A stretch of 16,073 nucleotides of DNA from JBEKYD01 sp049509915 (GCA_049509915.1 JBEKZL010000174.1:1-16073), one strand, 5' to 3'. Positions 1 through 9,291 are shown, counted from the stretch's first letter. Notes: generated from the letters alone by a model not told the origin. Numbers and translations: made by a program.

Positions 1-41
1 CCAGGCAGTGAAGGGAGGCATGGCACGAGTGCGCCGATCCC

Positions 42-86
42 AAGGCCTTCCATTTTCCTACCTCAAACACGCAGGCCTTTCTTTTT
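42..86 (+). terminator. Possible factor-independent terminator upstream of the efflux genes
   Basis: A 7-base inverted repeat (AAGGCCT at 42-48, AGGCCTT at 73-79) is followed by the T-rich run TCTTTTT. The arms are separated by a 24-base loop, which is long for a real terminator, so the call is weak. It would end transcription of a gene lying left of the window. The rest of 1-122 shows no recognisable gene and no convincing promoter for the adaptor gene at 123. Confidence 0.22.
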
Positions 87-122
87 GATCATTTTGTCAC
101 TGTATTATGCGAAATTCCGTAA

Positions 123-1269
123 ATGCGATTTATCCTTCTCCCCCTATTTGCTTCGATTGCGATGTTGAGCGGCTGTGGCGGTACTGGGCCTCACCCCAAA
201 GCGGCTTCCGCGCCGCCAGCTATTGCGGTCCAAAGCGCGACGGTAAGCACTCAGCGGTGGCCCGATGTGTACGAGTCCACCGGAACCGTTCGTGCATGCA
301 CGGCTGCGGTGCTCTCCAGCAAGGTCATGGCGTACGTGCGGCAGGTCGCCGTTCAGCTGGGTGATCGGGTCCAGGAGGGCCAACTCCTGGTAACGCTGGA
401 CGCGCAGGATCTGGACACCAAAGTACGTGCCGCCGAGGCAGCCGAGGCCGAGGTTATCAGTGCCATCCCCGAAGCAGGCAGCGGTGGTGGGCGCCAAAGC
501 CAACCTGGATCTGGCCCAGAGTACGTTCCAGCGCATGCAAGAGCTTGCGTCCAAGAAGTCTATTTCGAACCAGGAGTTCGATGAAGCGTCGGCGCGACTC
601 AAATCGGCGCAAGCCGCGTACGAGATGGCCCGGGCGAAACGCACCCAACTCGATTCCAAACGGGCGTCGGTACAGCAGGAAATTCGCGGCGCGAGTATCA
701 TGCGAGACTACACGCGGATCTCGGCGCCATTTTCCGGCATCGCAGCCGCGAAGTCGGTGGAACCTGGGGATCTGGCCGCCCCGGGCGCTCCGCTCCTCAC
801 TGTGGAGCGGGAGGGCGCTTACCGGCTGGAGGCGTCCGTCGATGAATCCAGACTTCCGTTAGTGAAGGCCGGGCAAGCCGTCGATGTCGCTTTGGAATCG
901 TTGGATCGCAGGTTTACCGCCCGCGTGTCGGAGATCGTGCCGTCCGTGGATGCGGCTTCGCGCACTTACATCGTGAAAATCGATCTGCCTGCTATGTCGA
1001 ATCTGCGGTCGGGGATGTTCGGACGCGCCATGTTTCCCCTCGGCACGCGCAAAGTGGTCACTATTCCGCCGCTGGCCATGGTAGGACATGGGCAACTGCA
1101 ATCGATCTTCGCCATCGAAGATGAGTGCGCACGCACGCGCCTGGTAACCATCGGCGCGCGCCGGCAGACCGTCGTCGAAGTGCTCTCCGGATTGAGCGAA
1201 GGAGAGAAACTGGTAAGCCCGGTGCCTTCGGGCCTGGTGGATGGCACACGGGTGGAGGTCCGGCAATGA
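123..1269 (+). pseudogene. RND efflux periplasmic adaptor lipoprotein (HlyD/AcrA family), frameshifted
   Basis: Adaptor that would link an inner-membrane RND permease to an outer-membrane channel. The start at 123 is the first ATG after an in-frame TAA at 120-122. It begins a lipoprotein signal with lipobox LSGC (Cys at residue 18). The first reading frame runs to 584 and carries the first lipoyl half-motif (VQLGDRVQEGQLLVTLDAQD). The true product then moves to the frame that ends at TGA 1267-1269. That part has the alpha-helical hairpin (NLDLAQSTFQRMQELASKK), the second lipoyl half (ISAPFSGIAA...VEPGDLAAPGAPLLTV), the beta-barrel, and a membrane-proximal end (GLSEGEKLV). The change of frame lies near 470-480, between IPEA and AVVGAKANL, and equals one extra base. 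The whole is 1147 nt, about 382 codons, normal for the family. Its stop overlaps the permease start as ATGA. If the extra base is real the protein is lost; if it is a consensus error the gene is intact. Confidence 0.85.
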
Positions 1270-3464
1270 GCGAGGTGCACTCTGGGCCGCGTCGCCTCGG
1301 GCCAGCCGGGCGGTTTGCCCACGCGTGGATCGCTTCGAAACTGACCCCGTTGATCATAGCCGGCGCCTTGCTCCTCGGCGGCTTCGCCGTATGGAAACTG
1401 CCGCGCGAAGATGAGCCGCAGATCATCGTGCCGATGATCGACGTGTTCGTCCAGATGCCCGGGGCTTCAGCCCACGAAGTGGAGGAGCGCGTCACCAAGC
1501 CGATGGAAAAACTGCTGTGGGAGATCCCCGGGGTTGAATACATCTACTCGACTTCCAGCCCGGGCATATCCCTGGCAATTGTGCGTTTCTGCGTGGGCCA
1601 GGACGAAGAGAAGAGCGTCGTCCGCTTGAACCAGAAACTCGCTGCCAATTTCGATATCATCCCGCCGGGAGCCACACCGCCCCTGGTAAAGCCGCGATCC
1701 ATCGACGATGTGCCGATACTGGCGCTCCACGCTTTCCAGCAAGCGATACGGGGATTTCGAATTGCGCCGGATCGCGGCCCAGGTGGACGACACCGTCAAG
1801 CAGGTGCCGGATGTTTCCGCGGTCACGTTGATCGGTGGGCAGCACCGGGAGATCCGCATCGTTCTGAATGAGGGAAAGTTGGCGGCGTATAGCCTATCGC
1901 CGCTTCAGGTTGCCGGCGCGCTCGGGCTTTCCAACCGGCGTCTGCCGTCCGAACAGTTTGACACGGGGAATAAAGAATATCTGTTGGAGACCGGCGAGTT
2001 TCTGCGCACCGCCGCGGATGTGCGCGACGTAGTAGCGGGCGTAGCCAATGACAAGCCGATTTTCCTACGCGACGTTGCCGACGTAAGCGATGAAGGAGAA
2101 GAGCCATCCCAATACGTTCGCATAGCGCACGCCGGGTTCAGTGAGTTTCTGCCGGCTGTGACCATCGCGATCGCCAAAAGGAAGGGTACGAACGCGGTAA
2201 TCGTGGCCAACAACGTACTCCAGCGTATCGAGCCGCTGAAGGGCAGCGTAATCCCATCAGATGTCCAGGTGGATGTCACACGCGACTATGGCGAAACCGC
2301 CGCCGAGAAATCGAACGAACTGCTGTTCCATATGCTCATCGCAGTGGTTTCGGTAAGCATCCTGATCGCCATCACGCTGGGCTTCCGCGAGTCGCTGATC
2401 GTGTTCATTGCAATTCCGGTGACTCTCGCTCTGACGTTGACGGTGTTCTATCTCTACGGCTACACCCTGAACCGCATCACGCTGTTTTCGCTGATTTTCT
2501 CTATCGGCATCCTGGTGGACGACGCCATCGTGGTGGTGGAGAACATCGTGCGCCGCTGGCGTATGCCCGCGAACCGCGAACGACCGCCCTACGAAGTTGC
2601 TATCGAGGCTGTAGATGAAGTAGGTAACCCCACCATTCTGGCCACCCTGACGGTAGTCGCTGCCATCTTGCCAATGGCCTTCGTGGGTGGGCTAATGGGG
2701 CCCTACATGCGTCCGGTTCCGAATCGGGGCGAGCGCGGCCATGGTGTTTTCGCTGCTGGTAGCTTTCATCGTGACTCCGAGGGCGGCCGTCCGGATTCTC
2801 AGGCCGGGCCACGCGTCGGCGCACGGGGAAAGGGAAGACTGCGGAAGTACCGCCAGGACCGCCGGTGCTCGAGACCGAGGTGGCTGAAGTCTACGGGCCG
2901 GAAATGAACGAGCGCACCGCCATCGCACGGCGCATCCGCGATTTGTGGAAGCGCACGAATGGCGTTGTGGACATGGATTGGTACGTGGAAGACGGCCAGC
3001 CGAAGTACCAGTTGAAGGTTGACAAAGAGAAGGCCGCATTGAACGGAATTTCCGAGGACGACATTGCCCGGACAATGGCGCTGGCCTCTACCGGATACCA
3101 GGTGGGCTGCTCCATTCGGATTCCGCGAAGGAAGACGTGCCCCTAATGCTGCGCCTCGACCGCGCCACCCGGTCGGACCTGGAGAAAATCCAGAACCTCA
3201 AAGTAGCCGGACGAACGGGCCGGCTGGTGGCGTTGAGCGAACTCGTGCACAGCCAGGAAGTAGTGGCGGACAAGAGCATCTACCACAAGAACCTGCTGCC
3301 GGTTACTTATGTCACGGGCGACGTGGCGGGCGCCATGGAAAGCCCGGTGTACGCGATTCTCAAACTCGGACCGGAAATGGACAAGTCCGAGGCGCCCGGC
3401 GGGTACGCGATTGAGCAACATATGGCAACGCTCCGCACCGATGCCGAACACTATTCCATGAAGT
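1266..3464 (+). pseudogene. RND efflux permease (AcrB/HAE type), multiply frameshifted, internally deleted and 3'-truncated
   Basis: Inner-membrane proton-driven exporter, partner of the adaptor just upstream (ATGA overlap at 1266-1269). Pieces can be read in order. MSEVHSG through TM1 and the first porter domain (IPGVEYIYSTSSPG, PRSIDDVPILAL) come first, with a frame change near 1740 before KRYGDFELRRIAAQVDD. TM2-TM6 follow, including GILVDDAIVVVEN, the TM4 segment with the paired Asp used in proton relay. A frame change near 2716 (one extra base) leads into IGASAAMVFSLLVAFIVTP. At about 2825-2840 the sequence jumps to AEVPPGPPVLETEVAEVYGPE, so TM7 and the start of the second periplasmic region are missing, roughly 150 residues by family comparison. 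A further change near 3105 (GTGGG where GTGGGG would keep frame) precedes LLHSDSAKEDVP. Homology stops after YSMKW at about 3464, where TM8-TM12 should follow. About 730 of the usual 1050 residues remain; it cannot work as a pump. Confidence 0.85.
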
Positions 3465-5877
3465 GGGCCCGAGCCCGAGCCTTCCCCCACCACAATCTGG
3501 TATCGACAGCCGGCGCGCAAATGGGAAGAGGCGCTGGCGATCGGCAATGGCCGCATGGGCGCGATGATCTTCGGCGGTGTCGAGAAAGAGCGCCTGCAAC
3601 TCAACGAGATCACCATCTGGTCTGGGCTGCTGGAACTCGAGGCGGACCGCCCCGAAGCCTACAAGAGTCTGCCTGGCATCCGGCAACTGATCAAGGGAGG
3701 CAAGTACCCGGAAGCCGATAAGGCAATGAACGAGCAGCGCACGTGCCTCAAGGAGGGCAGCGTAGGGGTCGGCACCTACGGTTCCTATCAGACGCTCGGC
3801 GACCTCAACCTGGAGTTCGCTCCGCTCGCCGGAACTCCAACCGCATACCGCCGCTGGCTGGACATCGACGAAGCCGTTGCGGGAGTCAGCTTCCAAATCG
3901 GCAATGACCTGTGGACGCGTGAGCTGTTCTCTTCGGCAACCGACCAGGTGGTCGTCATGCGCATCGCCTGCACGCGTCAAGGCGCCGTCGGGTTCGAGGC
4001 GCGGCTCTCGCGGGTTCAGTGGGCCGAAACGGCGCAGACCGGCTCCGACCCATTGACCATGACCGGTACCAGCACCGGCCAACTGGGCGACCTGAGATAC
4101 GAAGCCCAGATGCGGGTGCTGGTAAAAGGCGGATCGGTTTCCGCGGCCGACGGTAAGATCATGGTGAAGAACGCCGACGAAGCGGTGATTCTGATCGCGG
4201 CGGGGAGCGACTACATCCTGGACTACGCCAGAAGCTACAAGGGGCCGGATCCCCACGCGGCGGTCACCAGCACACTCAACCGCGCGACCACACGCACCTT
4301 CGCCGCCATGAAGGCGGACCACATCCAGGATTACCAACGCTACTTCAGACGCGTTTCATTGAATCTGGGCCGTAGCGCCAACGCATCGCTCCCCACCGAT
4401 CAGCGCCTGCGCCGTTTCTCGGCTGGTGAGGACGATCCCGCCCTGCTAACGCTGTTCTACCAGTTCGGCCGTTACCTGCTCATCTCTTCCAGCCGGCCGG
4501 AGAACGTAGTGCCCTCCAACTCGCAGGGCATCTGGGGCGACGGCCTGCGCCTGCCTTGGGGTTGCGATTACAAATCGAACATCAACTTCGAGATGAACTA
4601 TTGGGCCGCCGAGACCGCCAACCTCAGCGAGTGTCACGCGCCGATGCCGCGCTTGATCGCCGGCATGGCGGAGCCCGGCCGCAAGACCGCGAAGGCTTAC
4701 TTCGACGCCCCTGGCTGGGTGATGGCATATACGACCAATGTCTGGGGCTGGACCGCTCCGGGCGGAAGCGGGCCCTGGGGACCGTTCTTCTGCGGCGGAG
4801 CCTGGGTTTGCCAGCACCTCTGGGAGCACTACAGTTTCACACGAGATCAAGAATACCTGAGCAGAATCTATCCGGTGATGAAGGGCGCCAGCCAAGCCTG
4901 CCTGCATATGCTGGTGGAAGACGAAAAGGGCAGGTTGATCACTGATCCTTCCACCTCGCCCGAGAACGGCTTCAAAACGGATGAGGGCGTCCGCGGTTGG
5001 GTCTGCGCCGGCACGGCGGCGGAGCGGCAGATCATCTGGGAACTGTTCCATAACACCGCCCTGGCGTCGCGGATTCTGAACCTCGATGAGGGGTTCAGCG
5101 AGCAGATCGAAGCAGCCCGCGCAAAGATCCGGCCGCCGGAGATCGGCAAGGCGGGACAGCTCATGGAGTGGGGGCAGGACTGGGACCTGAACGCTCCCGA
5201 GCCGAAACACCGCCACATTTCGCACCTTTTCGCGCTGCACCCCGGCCGGCAGATTTCTCCGCATGCCCGAACTGGCCGGTGCGGTTCGCAAAAGCCTGGA
5301 GTTGCGGGGAGACGAAGGAACCGGCTGGAGCAAAGCCTGGAAGATCAACTGCTGGGCGCGGCTGCACGATGGAGATCACGCCTTCCGCCTGGTGCGTGAG
5401 CAGCTCACGGCCGTGGATAGCACCCAAACCAACTATCAGCGCGGTGGGGGCACCTATCTGAACCTGTTCGATGCGCATCCGCCGTTTCAGATCGATGGCA
5501 ACTTCGGTGCGCTCTCCGGCATTACGGAGATGCTGTTGCAGAGCCACCTGATGTTCGACGACCCAACCGACCCCAAAGCCGATCGCTACGTCCTGCACCT
5601 GATGCCGGCGGTCCCATCCGCCTGGCCCGAAGGCGAGGTGAAAGATTTGCGGGCGCGCGGAGGGACCGAAGTGGACCTGAGTTGGAAGAATGGAAAAGCG
5701 GTATCGGCCGTATTCCGGCCAGCGGTGGATGCGGTGTGGAGAGTGCGGCCGCCGAAAGGGCAGAAGATCGCCCGAATCCGATCGGGAAGCGGAGCGGCGG
5801 CGTTCAAGGCGCAGGCCGACGGGTCGGTCGAGGTGAGGCTCGCTTGTGGCACGGAATATCGGGTGACGTTCGGTTGA
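3462..5877 (+). pseudogene. GH95-family glycoside hydrolase (alpha-L-fucosidase type), start and signal peptide missing, one frameshift
   Basis: GH95 enzymes remove terminal alpha-1,2-L-fucose (or L-galactose) by inversion. Homology begins at TIWYRQPARKWEEALAIGNGR (about 3492-3554), the usual mature start, but no start codon or signal peptide precedes it. An in-frame TGA sits at 3459-3461 inside the truncated permease, and the first ATG is at 3555, within the conserved block. The family's key residues are seen: the NIN pair in NINFEMNYWAAE (Asn codons at 4578 and 4584), the putative general acid Glu in PSTSPEN (4962-4964), HRHISHLF (5208), and Asp in RGDEGTGWS (5311). At about 5255-5265 the frame changes (net one extra base) from HPGRQISP to PELAGAVRKSLE. 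It then runs to TGA 5875-5877 through WKINCWARLHDGDHA, FQIDGNFG and the C-terminal beta-domain. Apart from this site about 2.3 kb is well preserved. It is probably a periplasmic or secreted enzyme by family; here export cannot be shown. Confidence 0.85.
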
Positions 5878-6840
5878 CAACTTCGCCACGGCCCGATTTC
5901 GAGAGCGGAGAACTCTGGACCGACAATCGCGGGGATTGGGTGCGGCGTAGCTTCGTGTCCCGTCCGGACAATGTGGTGGTCCAGTACCTGACCGCGCCCC
6001 AGGGACAGACGCTGAACACTACCATCGCGATTAACGCCGGAGGCGGCGGGCGCGGCGCTGCCGAGGCGGCGTTAGCTATGAGCGGGAGTTCGACACTCAG
6101 CGCTTGATCACCATCGGGCACTTCAGCCCGGACACGGGGAACATCGGCTTCGCGGGAGTGACGCGGGTGGTCCTCAGCGGCGGCTCGGCCCGCATGGAGA
6201 ACGGCCAGTTGGTGGTCAGCGGCAACCAATCCGTGTTGCTGCTTACCCGGATCGAGTGGTACCACGGCTACAGCCGCGCCCAGGTCGAAACCTTGGCTCG
6301 CGCGGTGGACCGGATTCCGGCCGACTACGCGGCTCTGGTCGCCAGGCAGCGCAAGGTGCAGTCGGAAATCATGGACAGAGCGTCGATGAACTTCGGCGGA
6401 AGTATTCGCCCGCGCTGCTGGAGCAGATCTTCGATATGGGCCGCTACTGGCTTCTGGCCGAAGGCACGGGAGACTACCCGTCGATGTAGTCCAGGCCCGG
6501 CGTGATCGAGGTTCTGCCGGCGCGTCCCGAAACGCTCATTAAAGGCAGCGTCAAAGGCTTGTTGGCCCGCACCTTCGCCAAGGTGAACGACCTTAACTGG
6601 GACATGTCGGCGAAGACCGTGGACCTGACCGTCACCTCGCGGCAAAAGCAGGACATCACCCTAATCGCGCGCTCCGGGATTCAGACCATCACCGCGCCGG
6701 CCGGCGTGCTGCCCGCCCAACCGAAGCCGGGTGAGACGACCTGCACGCTGCGTCTGCCGCAGGGCACGCCGGTGATGCTACATATGAAGATGGGCTCGCA
6801 CACGCCTTCGGACTGGATCCCCGGGACAGCCTCGCACTGA
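5878..6840 (+). pseudogene. Second GH95-like gene, remnant lacking the catalytic barrel
   Basis: Directly after the stop of the first GH95 gene, without start codon or signal peptide, homology resumes inside an N-terminal beta-domain (ESGELWTDNRGDWVRRSFVS, then PDNVVVQYLTAP). The frame changes near 6072 into YEREFDTQRLITIGHFSP, GFAGVTRVVLSGG, SVLLLTRIEWYHGYS and RHRKVQSE-like text (RQRKVQSEIMDRAS). Near 6400 about 20 residues are missing and the frame changes again, into YSPALLEQIFDMGRYWLL. At YPSM a TAG codon (6487-6489) follows. In the same frame the sequence continues at VIEVLPARPETLIKGSVKGL, which is the C-terminal domain, down to TGA at 6838-6840. The roughly 300-residue catalytic barrel that should lie between YPSM and VIEVLP is absent. 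A translation restart inside 6502-6840 is possible on paper but the product would be only a C-terminal cap. This is a non-functional paralogue. Confidence 0.78.
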
Positions 6841-6842
6841 AC

Positions 6843-6851
6843 GGAAGGGAG
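6843..6851 (+). promoter_or_regulatory. Ribosome binding site of the acetylesterase-like gene
   Basis: GGAAGGGAG lies 8 nt before ATG 6860 and fixes the start that gives a clear signal peptide. The start signal is intact although the gene body has been shortened. Confidence 0.6.
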
Positions 6852-6859
6852 CCCGGATC

Positions 6860-7777
6860 ATGATTTCCTTACGTCATTTCGCGGCGGCAAGCGCACTCCT
6901 CCTCTGGACCTCCGCTCCGGGAGTGGCGGCGGTCGCGTTTGCCGGTCCTTTCGGCGAACATATGGTCTTGCAGCAAGGCGTGCCCGTGCCTATCTGGGGC
7001 GCCGGTTGCCCCGGCGGCGATAACGTGACCGTCTCCATCGCCGGGCAGAGTGTCGGCACCAGGTCCGATTGGGCAGGCGGGTGGATGGTCCGGCTTGCTC
7101 CTATGAAGGCCGGCGGCCCATATCAAATGTTGATCGAAACCGGAGGAACCGGACCGTTGATTCCGTCCTCCGCCGCAAATTCGAGGGGCGGTGTGGAACT
7201 GAACGACGTTCTCGTCGGGGAGGTATGGCTGACGGCGGGACCGTCCGGCACGTCGGCGACGCAGATTTCTGGTGCCGGCTCCCCATGGATTCATGTCTTC
7301 CGGAACTCGCACTGGATGCTGGCTGCGCGGGACACGGCGACCGGGCAGGCCGCCCAGGCCTATTCATTCGCGCACGCACAGCATGAAAAGCTGAAAGTAC
7401 CGATCGGCTTGATCGACAGTCTTTACCCTCCGATGGCGCCTTACGCGGTGCGCGGCGTCATCTGGGATGGCAAGGCGTACTCCGGCCCGGTCTGTGAATC
7501 CCTGGTGCCGGAAGGTACGGCTATCCGTCTGCGTTTCCGTTCGGCCGAAGGCGGCTTGACCCGCAAAAGAGAGTCGCTGGCCGGTTTTTTCATTGCGGGC
7601 GAGGACCGGAAATTCGTGGCCGCCAACGCGGAGATCGAGGGTGAGGAAGTCGTTGTATCGAGCCCTAATCTTTCCAACCCTGTTGCCGTGCGGTTCGGAT
7701 ATGACGGCGACCCGCCGCTAGATCTCTGTAATCGAGCGGGTGAGCCGGCATCGCCGTTCCGCACGGACGACTGGTAA
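6860..7777 (+). CDS. Sialate O-acetylesterase-like protein, internally deleted but open (305 aa)
   Basis: Relatives remove O-acetyl groups from sugars and are secreted. The N-terminus is a signal peptide (LRHFAAASALLLWTSAPGVAA) followed by the family's beta-sandwich opening (FGEHMVLQQGVPVPIWG, GGWMVRLAPMKAGGPY, NDVLVGEVWL). Block I of the SGNH-type esterase core, normally GQSN, reads GPSG at about residue 131. The middle retains KLKVPIGLIDS and PYAVRGVIW, but the WYQGESN block and the following catalytic region with the Asp/His pair are missing. At about 7465-7480 the sequence passes from GVIWDG directly to AYSGPV, the C-terminal domain, which ends NRAGEPASPFRTDDW. Relatives are about 500-650 residues, so roughly half is gone, all in frame and without a stop codon. 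It is probably catalytically dead. It could be a decayed gene or a retained carbohydrate-binding remnant; I favour decay. It starts 20 nt after the GH95 remnant and ends 38 nt before the TAXI gene. Confidence 0.72.
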   Translation: MISLRHFAAASALLLWTSAPGVAAVAFAGPFGEHMVLQQGVPVPIWGAGCPGGDNVTVSIAGQSVGTRSDWAGGWMVRLAPMKAGGPYQMLIETGGTGPLIPSSAANSRGGVELNDVLVGEVWLTAGPSGTSATQISGAGSPWIHVFRNSHWMLAARDTATGQAAQAYSFAHAQHEKLKVPIGLIDSLYPPMAPYAVRGVIWDGKAYSGPVCESLVPEGTAIRLRFRSAEGGLTRKRESLAGFFIAGEDRKFVAANAEIEGEEVVVSSPNLSNPVAVRFGYDGDPPLDLCNRAGEPASPFRTDDW

Positions 7778-7803
7778 TCGGCAGAGAACTGGATTCGCAG
7801 CGT

Positions 7804-7810
7804 GAGGTGA
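7804..7810 (+). promoter_or_regulatory. Ribosome binding site that decides the TAXI gene start
   Basis: GAGGTGA lies 5 nt before ATG 7816. It overlaps the possible GTG start at 7807, so ATG 7816 is preferred. That start also gives a standard signal peptide. Confidence 0.65.
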
Positions 7811-7815
7811 CCTTT

Positions 7816-8880
7816 ATGTCTAAGTTTCGTCTTTTCGTCCGTGGTTTGATCCCGCTTCTGCTGGTGTCCCTTGTATGTGCCCAGACCGGCGGTGCTCCCA
7901 CAACCGGGATCAAGATCAAAAAACCCGTCTTCGGCGGAGCCTGCAAGCTCTGTCCCTGGGGCGCGCTGGGCGAGATCGTGAAAACCGCGATGCAGCCCTA
8001 CAAGTACGACGTGCAGATTTGCTACAACTGCAACCGGGCAGACGCCCCACGGATTGTGGGCGATGCGAAAGTGCCGCCTCCGTATGAGCCGGACCCCAAT
8101 GTTCCCGAGATTCTGGCACCGCGCAACGCCCCCGGACTCGGCCCGGTGGACTTCGGGGCTACTGCCGTCCAGTTCCTGGTGGGCGCCTATCGCGGGACGG
8201 GCGGATACGCGAGTGAGAAACCCAGAACCAATCTGCGCCTGATTGCCAACATTCAATCGCCGAACTATCTACTGGTAGCGGCGAAGAAGGAGACCGGGAT
8301 CACCGACATGGCACAGATCCGCCAGAAGCGGTGGCCTGTCCGCATCCTCGTGGGCGGGACGGGCGGCGGGCTTGAGACGGCTATTCTGGCCTTCTACGGA
8401 CTCTCGAGACAGTCCATCCAGGACGCCGGGGGCCACATCGGCAGTGCGGCCGCGGACCGCGACAACTTCGACGTGGCCATCGGCGCTGGTGGCGGCCTGA
8501 CTACGGCCCCGGAGTGGAGGGTCTGGACCGAGATCAGCCAGAAGTTCGACCTCGCTTTCCTAGAGCTCCCCGAAGAGCTTCTGGCAAAACTGGCCAGGGA
8601 TAGCGAACAGGACCGGGGGATCATTCCCCCCGGCTTGTACCGCGGCGTGGAGCGTCCCATCCCAACGGTCGTGCGCACTGGAACAGTAGTCTACGGCCGC
8701 GCGGACATGCCGGACGACTTCGCCTACACCGTGGCGAAAGCGCTGGACGAACAGCAGCAACTGCTGCAGTGGAGCCACCTGAACTTCTCCTACAACATTC
8801 ACACCGTGTGGAAAGCGTACGAAGTTCCCTTGCACCCCGGGGCGGCACGCTACTACAAGCAGCATGGCTACATGAAGTGA
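7816..8880 (+). CDS. TAXI-family TRAP transporter solute-binding protein
   Basis: Periplasmic binding protein of the TRAP-associated extracytoplasmic immunogenic (TAXI) group, which hands small organic acids or amino acids to a fused TRAP permease. The 354-residue reading frame is unbroken. It has an N-terminal signal peptide (FRLFVRGLIPLLLVSLVCAQ) and typical TAXI features: LRLIANIQSPNYLLVAAKKE, a glycine-rich ligand loop (ILVGGTGGGLETAILAFYGL), a second lobe with DVAIGAGGG, and a C-terminus with DFAYTVAKALDEQQ. The Cys before AQT is not in a good lipobox (Val at -1), so ordinary export is more likely than lipidation. Unusually it has two CxxC pairs near the mature N-terminus: CKLC (Cys43, Cys46) and CYNC (Cys69, Cys72). 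No TRAP permease is adjacent, so its transporter is elsewhere or absent. It is one of only three undamaged genes in the window. Its stop is 10 nt from the end of the convergent esterase remnant. Confidence 0.82.
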   Translation: MSKFRLFVRGLIPLLLVSLVCAQTGGAPTTGIKIKKPVFGGACKLCPWGALGEIVKTAMQPYKYDVQICYNCNRADAPRIVGDAKVPPPYEPDPNVPEILAPRNAPGLGPVDFGATAVQFLVGAYRGTGGYASEKPRTNLRLIANIQSPNYLLVAAKKETGITDMAQIRQKRWPVRILVGGTGGGLETAILAFYGLSRQSIQDAGGHIGSAAADRDNFDVAIGAGGGLTTAPEWRVWTEISQKFDLAFLELPEELLAKLARDSEQDRGIIPPGLYRGVERPIPTVVRTGTVVYGRADMPDDFAYTVAKALDEQQQLLQWSHLNFSYNIHTVWKAYEVPLHPGAARYYKQHGYMK

Positions 8881-8890
8881 AGTTTCCGCC

Positions 8891-9277
8891 TCATCGGATA
8901 AGCCTCTGCGCGAACTCGTTGAGGCCCCTCCGCCAGGTCAGCCACTCATGGGCGGTTCCCGGTGATTCGTACCAGACGTATCGGATGCCGGTCTTCTCAA
9001 ACTGCTCGCGGGCGTGTTCCGCCGCCTTGTGTCGCGATTCTTCCGCCGTGCCGGCCGCGATGAATAGCAGACGTCTTCTTGTTGAACTCCGCCGCGTCGC
9101 TCAACACTCCCCGTAAGACGTCTTCACGTCCAGCGTCCCCAATACCGTGCCGCTGAACGAACCGAAATAGGAGAACTTGTCCAGGTTGCCCAGCCCGACC
9201 TGGAGGGCGACCGCCGCACCCATGGAAATCCCGGCGATGCCCGCCGTCGTAATCAAGAGCCCGGCGAATAGTTTCAT
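8891..9277 (-). pseudogene. Esterase of the CE1/esterase-D type, signal peptide fused to the nucleophile elbow, two frameshifts
   Basis: Reads leftward from ATG 9277-9275: a short signal-like stretch (MKLFAGLLITTA) runs in frame straight into GIAGISMGAAVALQVGLG. That is the catalytic GxSxG elbow (GISMG, Ser at residue 18) that normally lies some 200 or more residues into the protein. The N-terminal half of the enzyme is therefore missing. After KFSYFGSFSG...LDVKTSYG the frame breaks near 9112, where GGGG in coding sense would need GGGGG. It passes through GVLSDAAEFNKK, breaks again near 9078, and ends with LLFIAAGT, then WYESPGTAHEWLTWRRGLNE, which carries the catalytic His (codon at 8950-8948), then RLIR and TGA (8893-8891). 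Relatives act on feruloyl or acetyl esters of plant polysaccharide. No product of normal function is possible. Confidence 0.75.
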
Positions 9278-9285
9278 CGTTGAAG

Positions 9286-9291
9286 CCTCCT
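9286..9291 (-). promoter_or_regulatory. Strong ribosome binding site before the esterase remnant
   Basis: AGGAGG on the minus strand, 8 nt before the ATG at 9277. The start signal is fully kept although the gene it serves has lost half its coding region. It lies directly after the tail of the upstream esterase remnant, so the two formed one leftward operon. Confidence 0.6.

Noticed and set aside
3137..3721. A 194-codon frame that appears to continue the permease beyond 3464
   Set aside because: After MKW the text (ARARAFPHHN onward) is the GH95 gene read in the wrong frame, not permease sequence.
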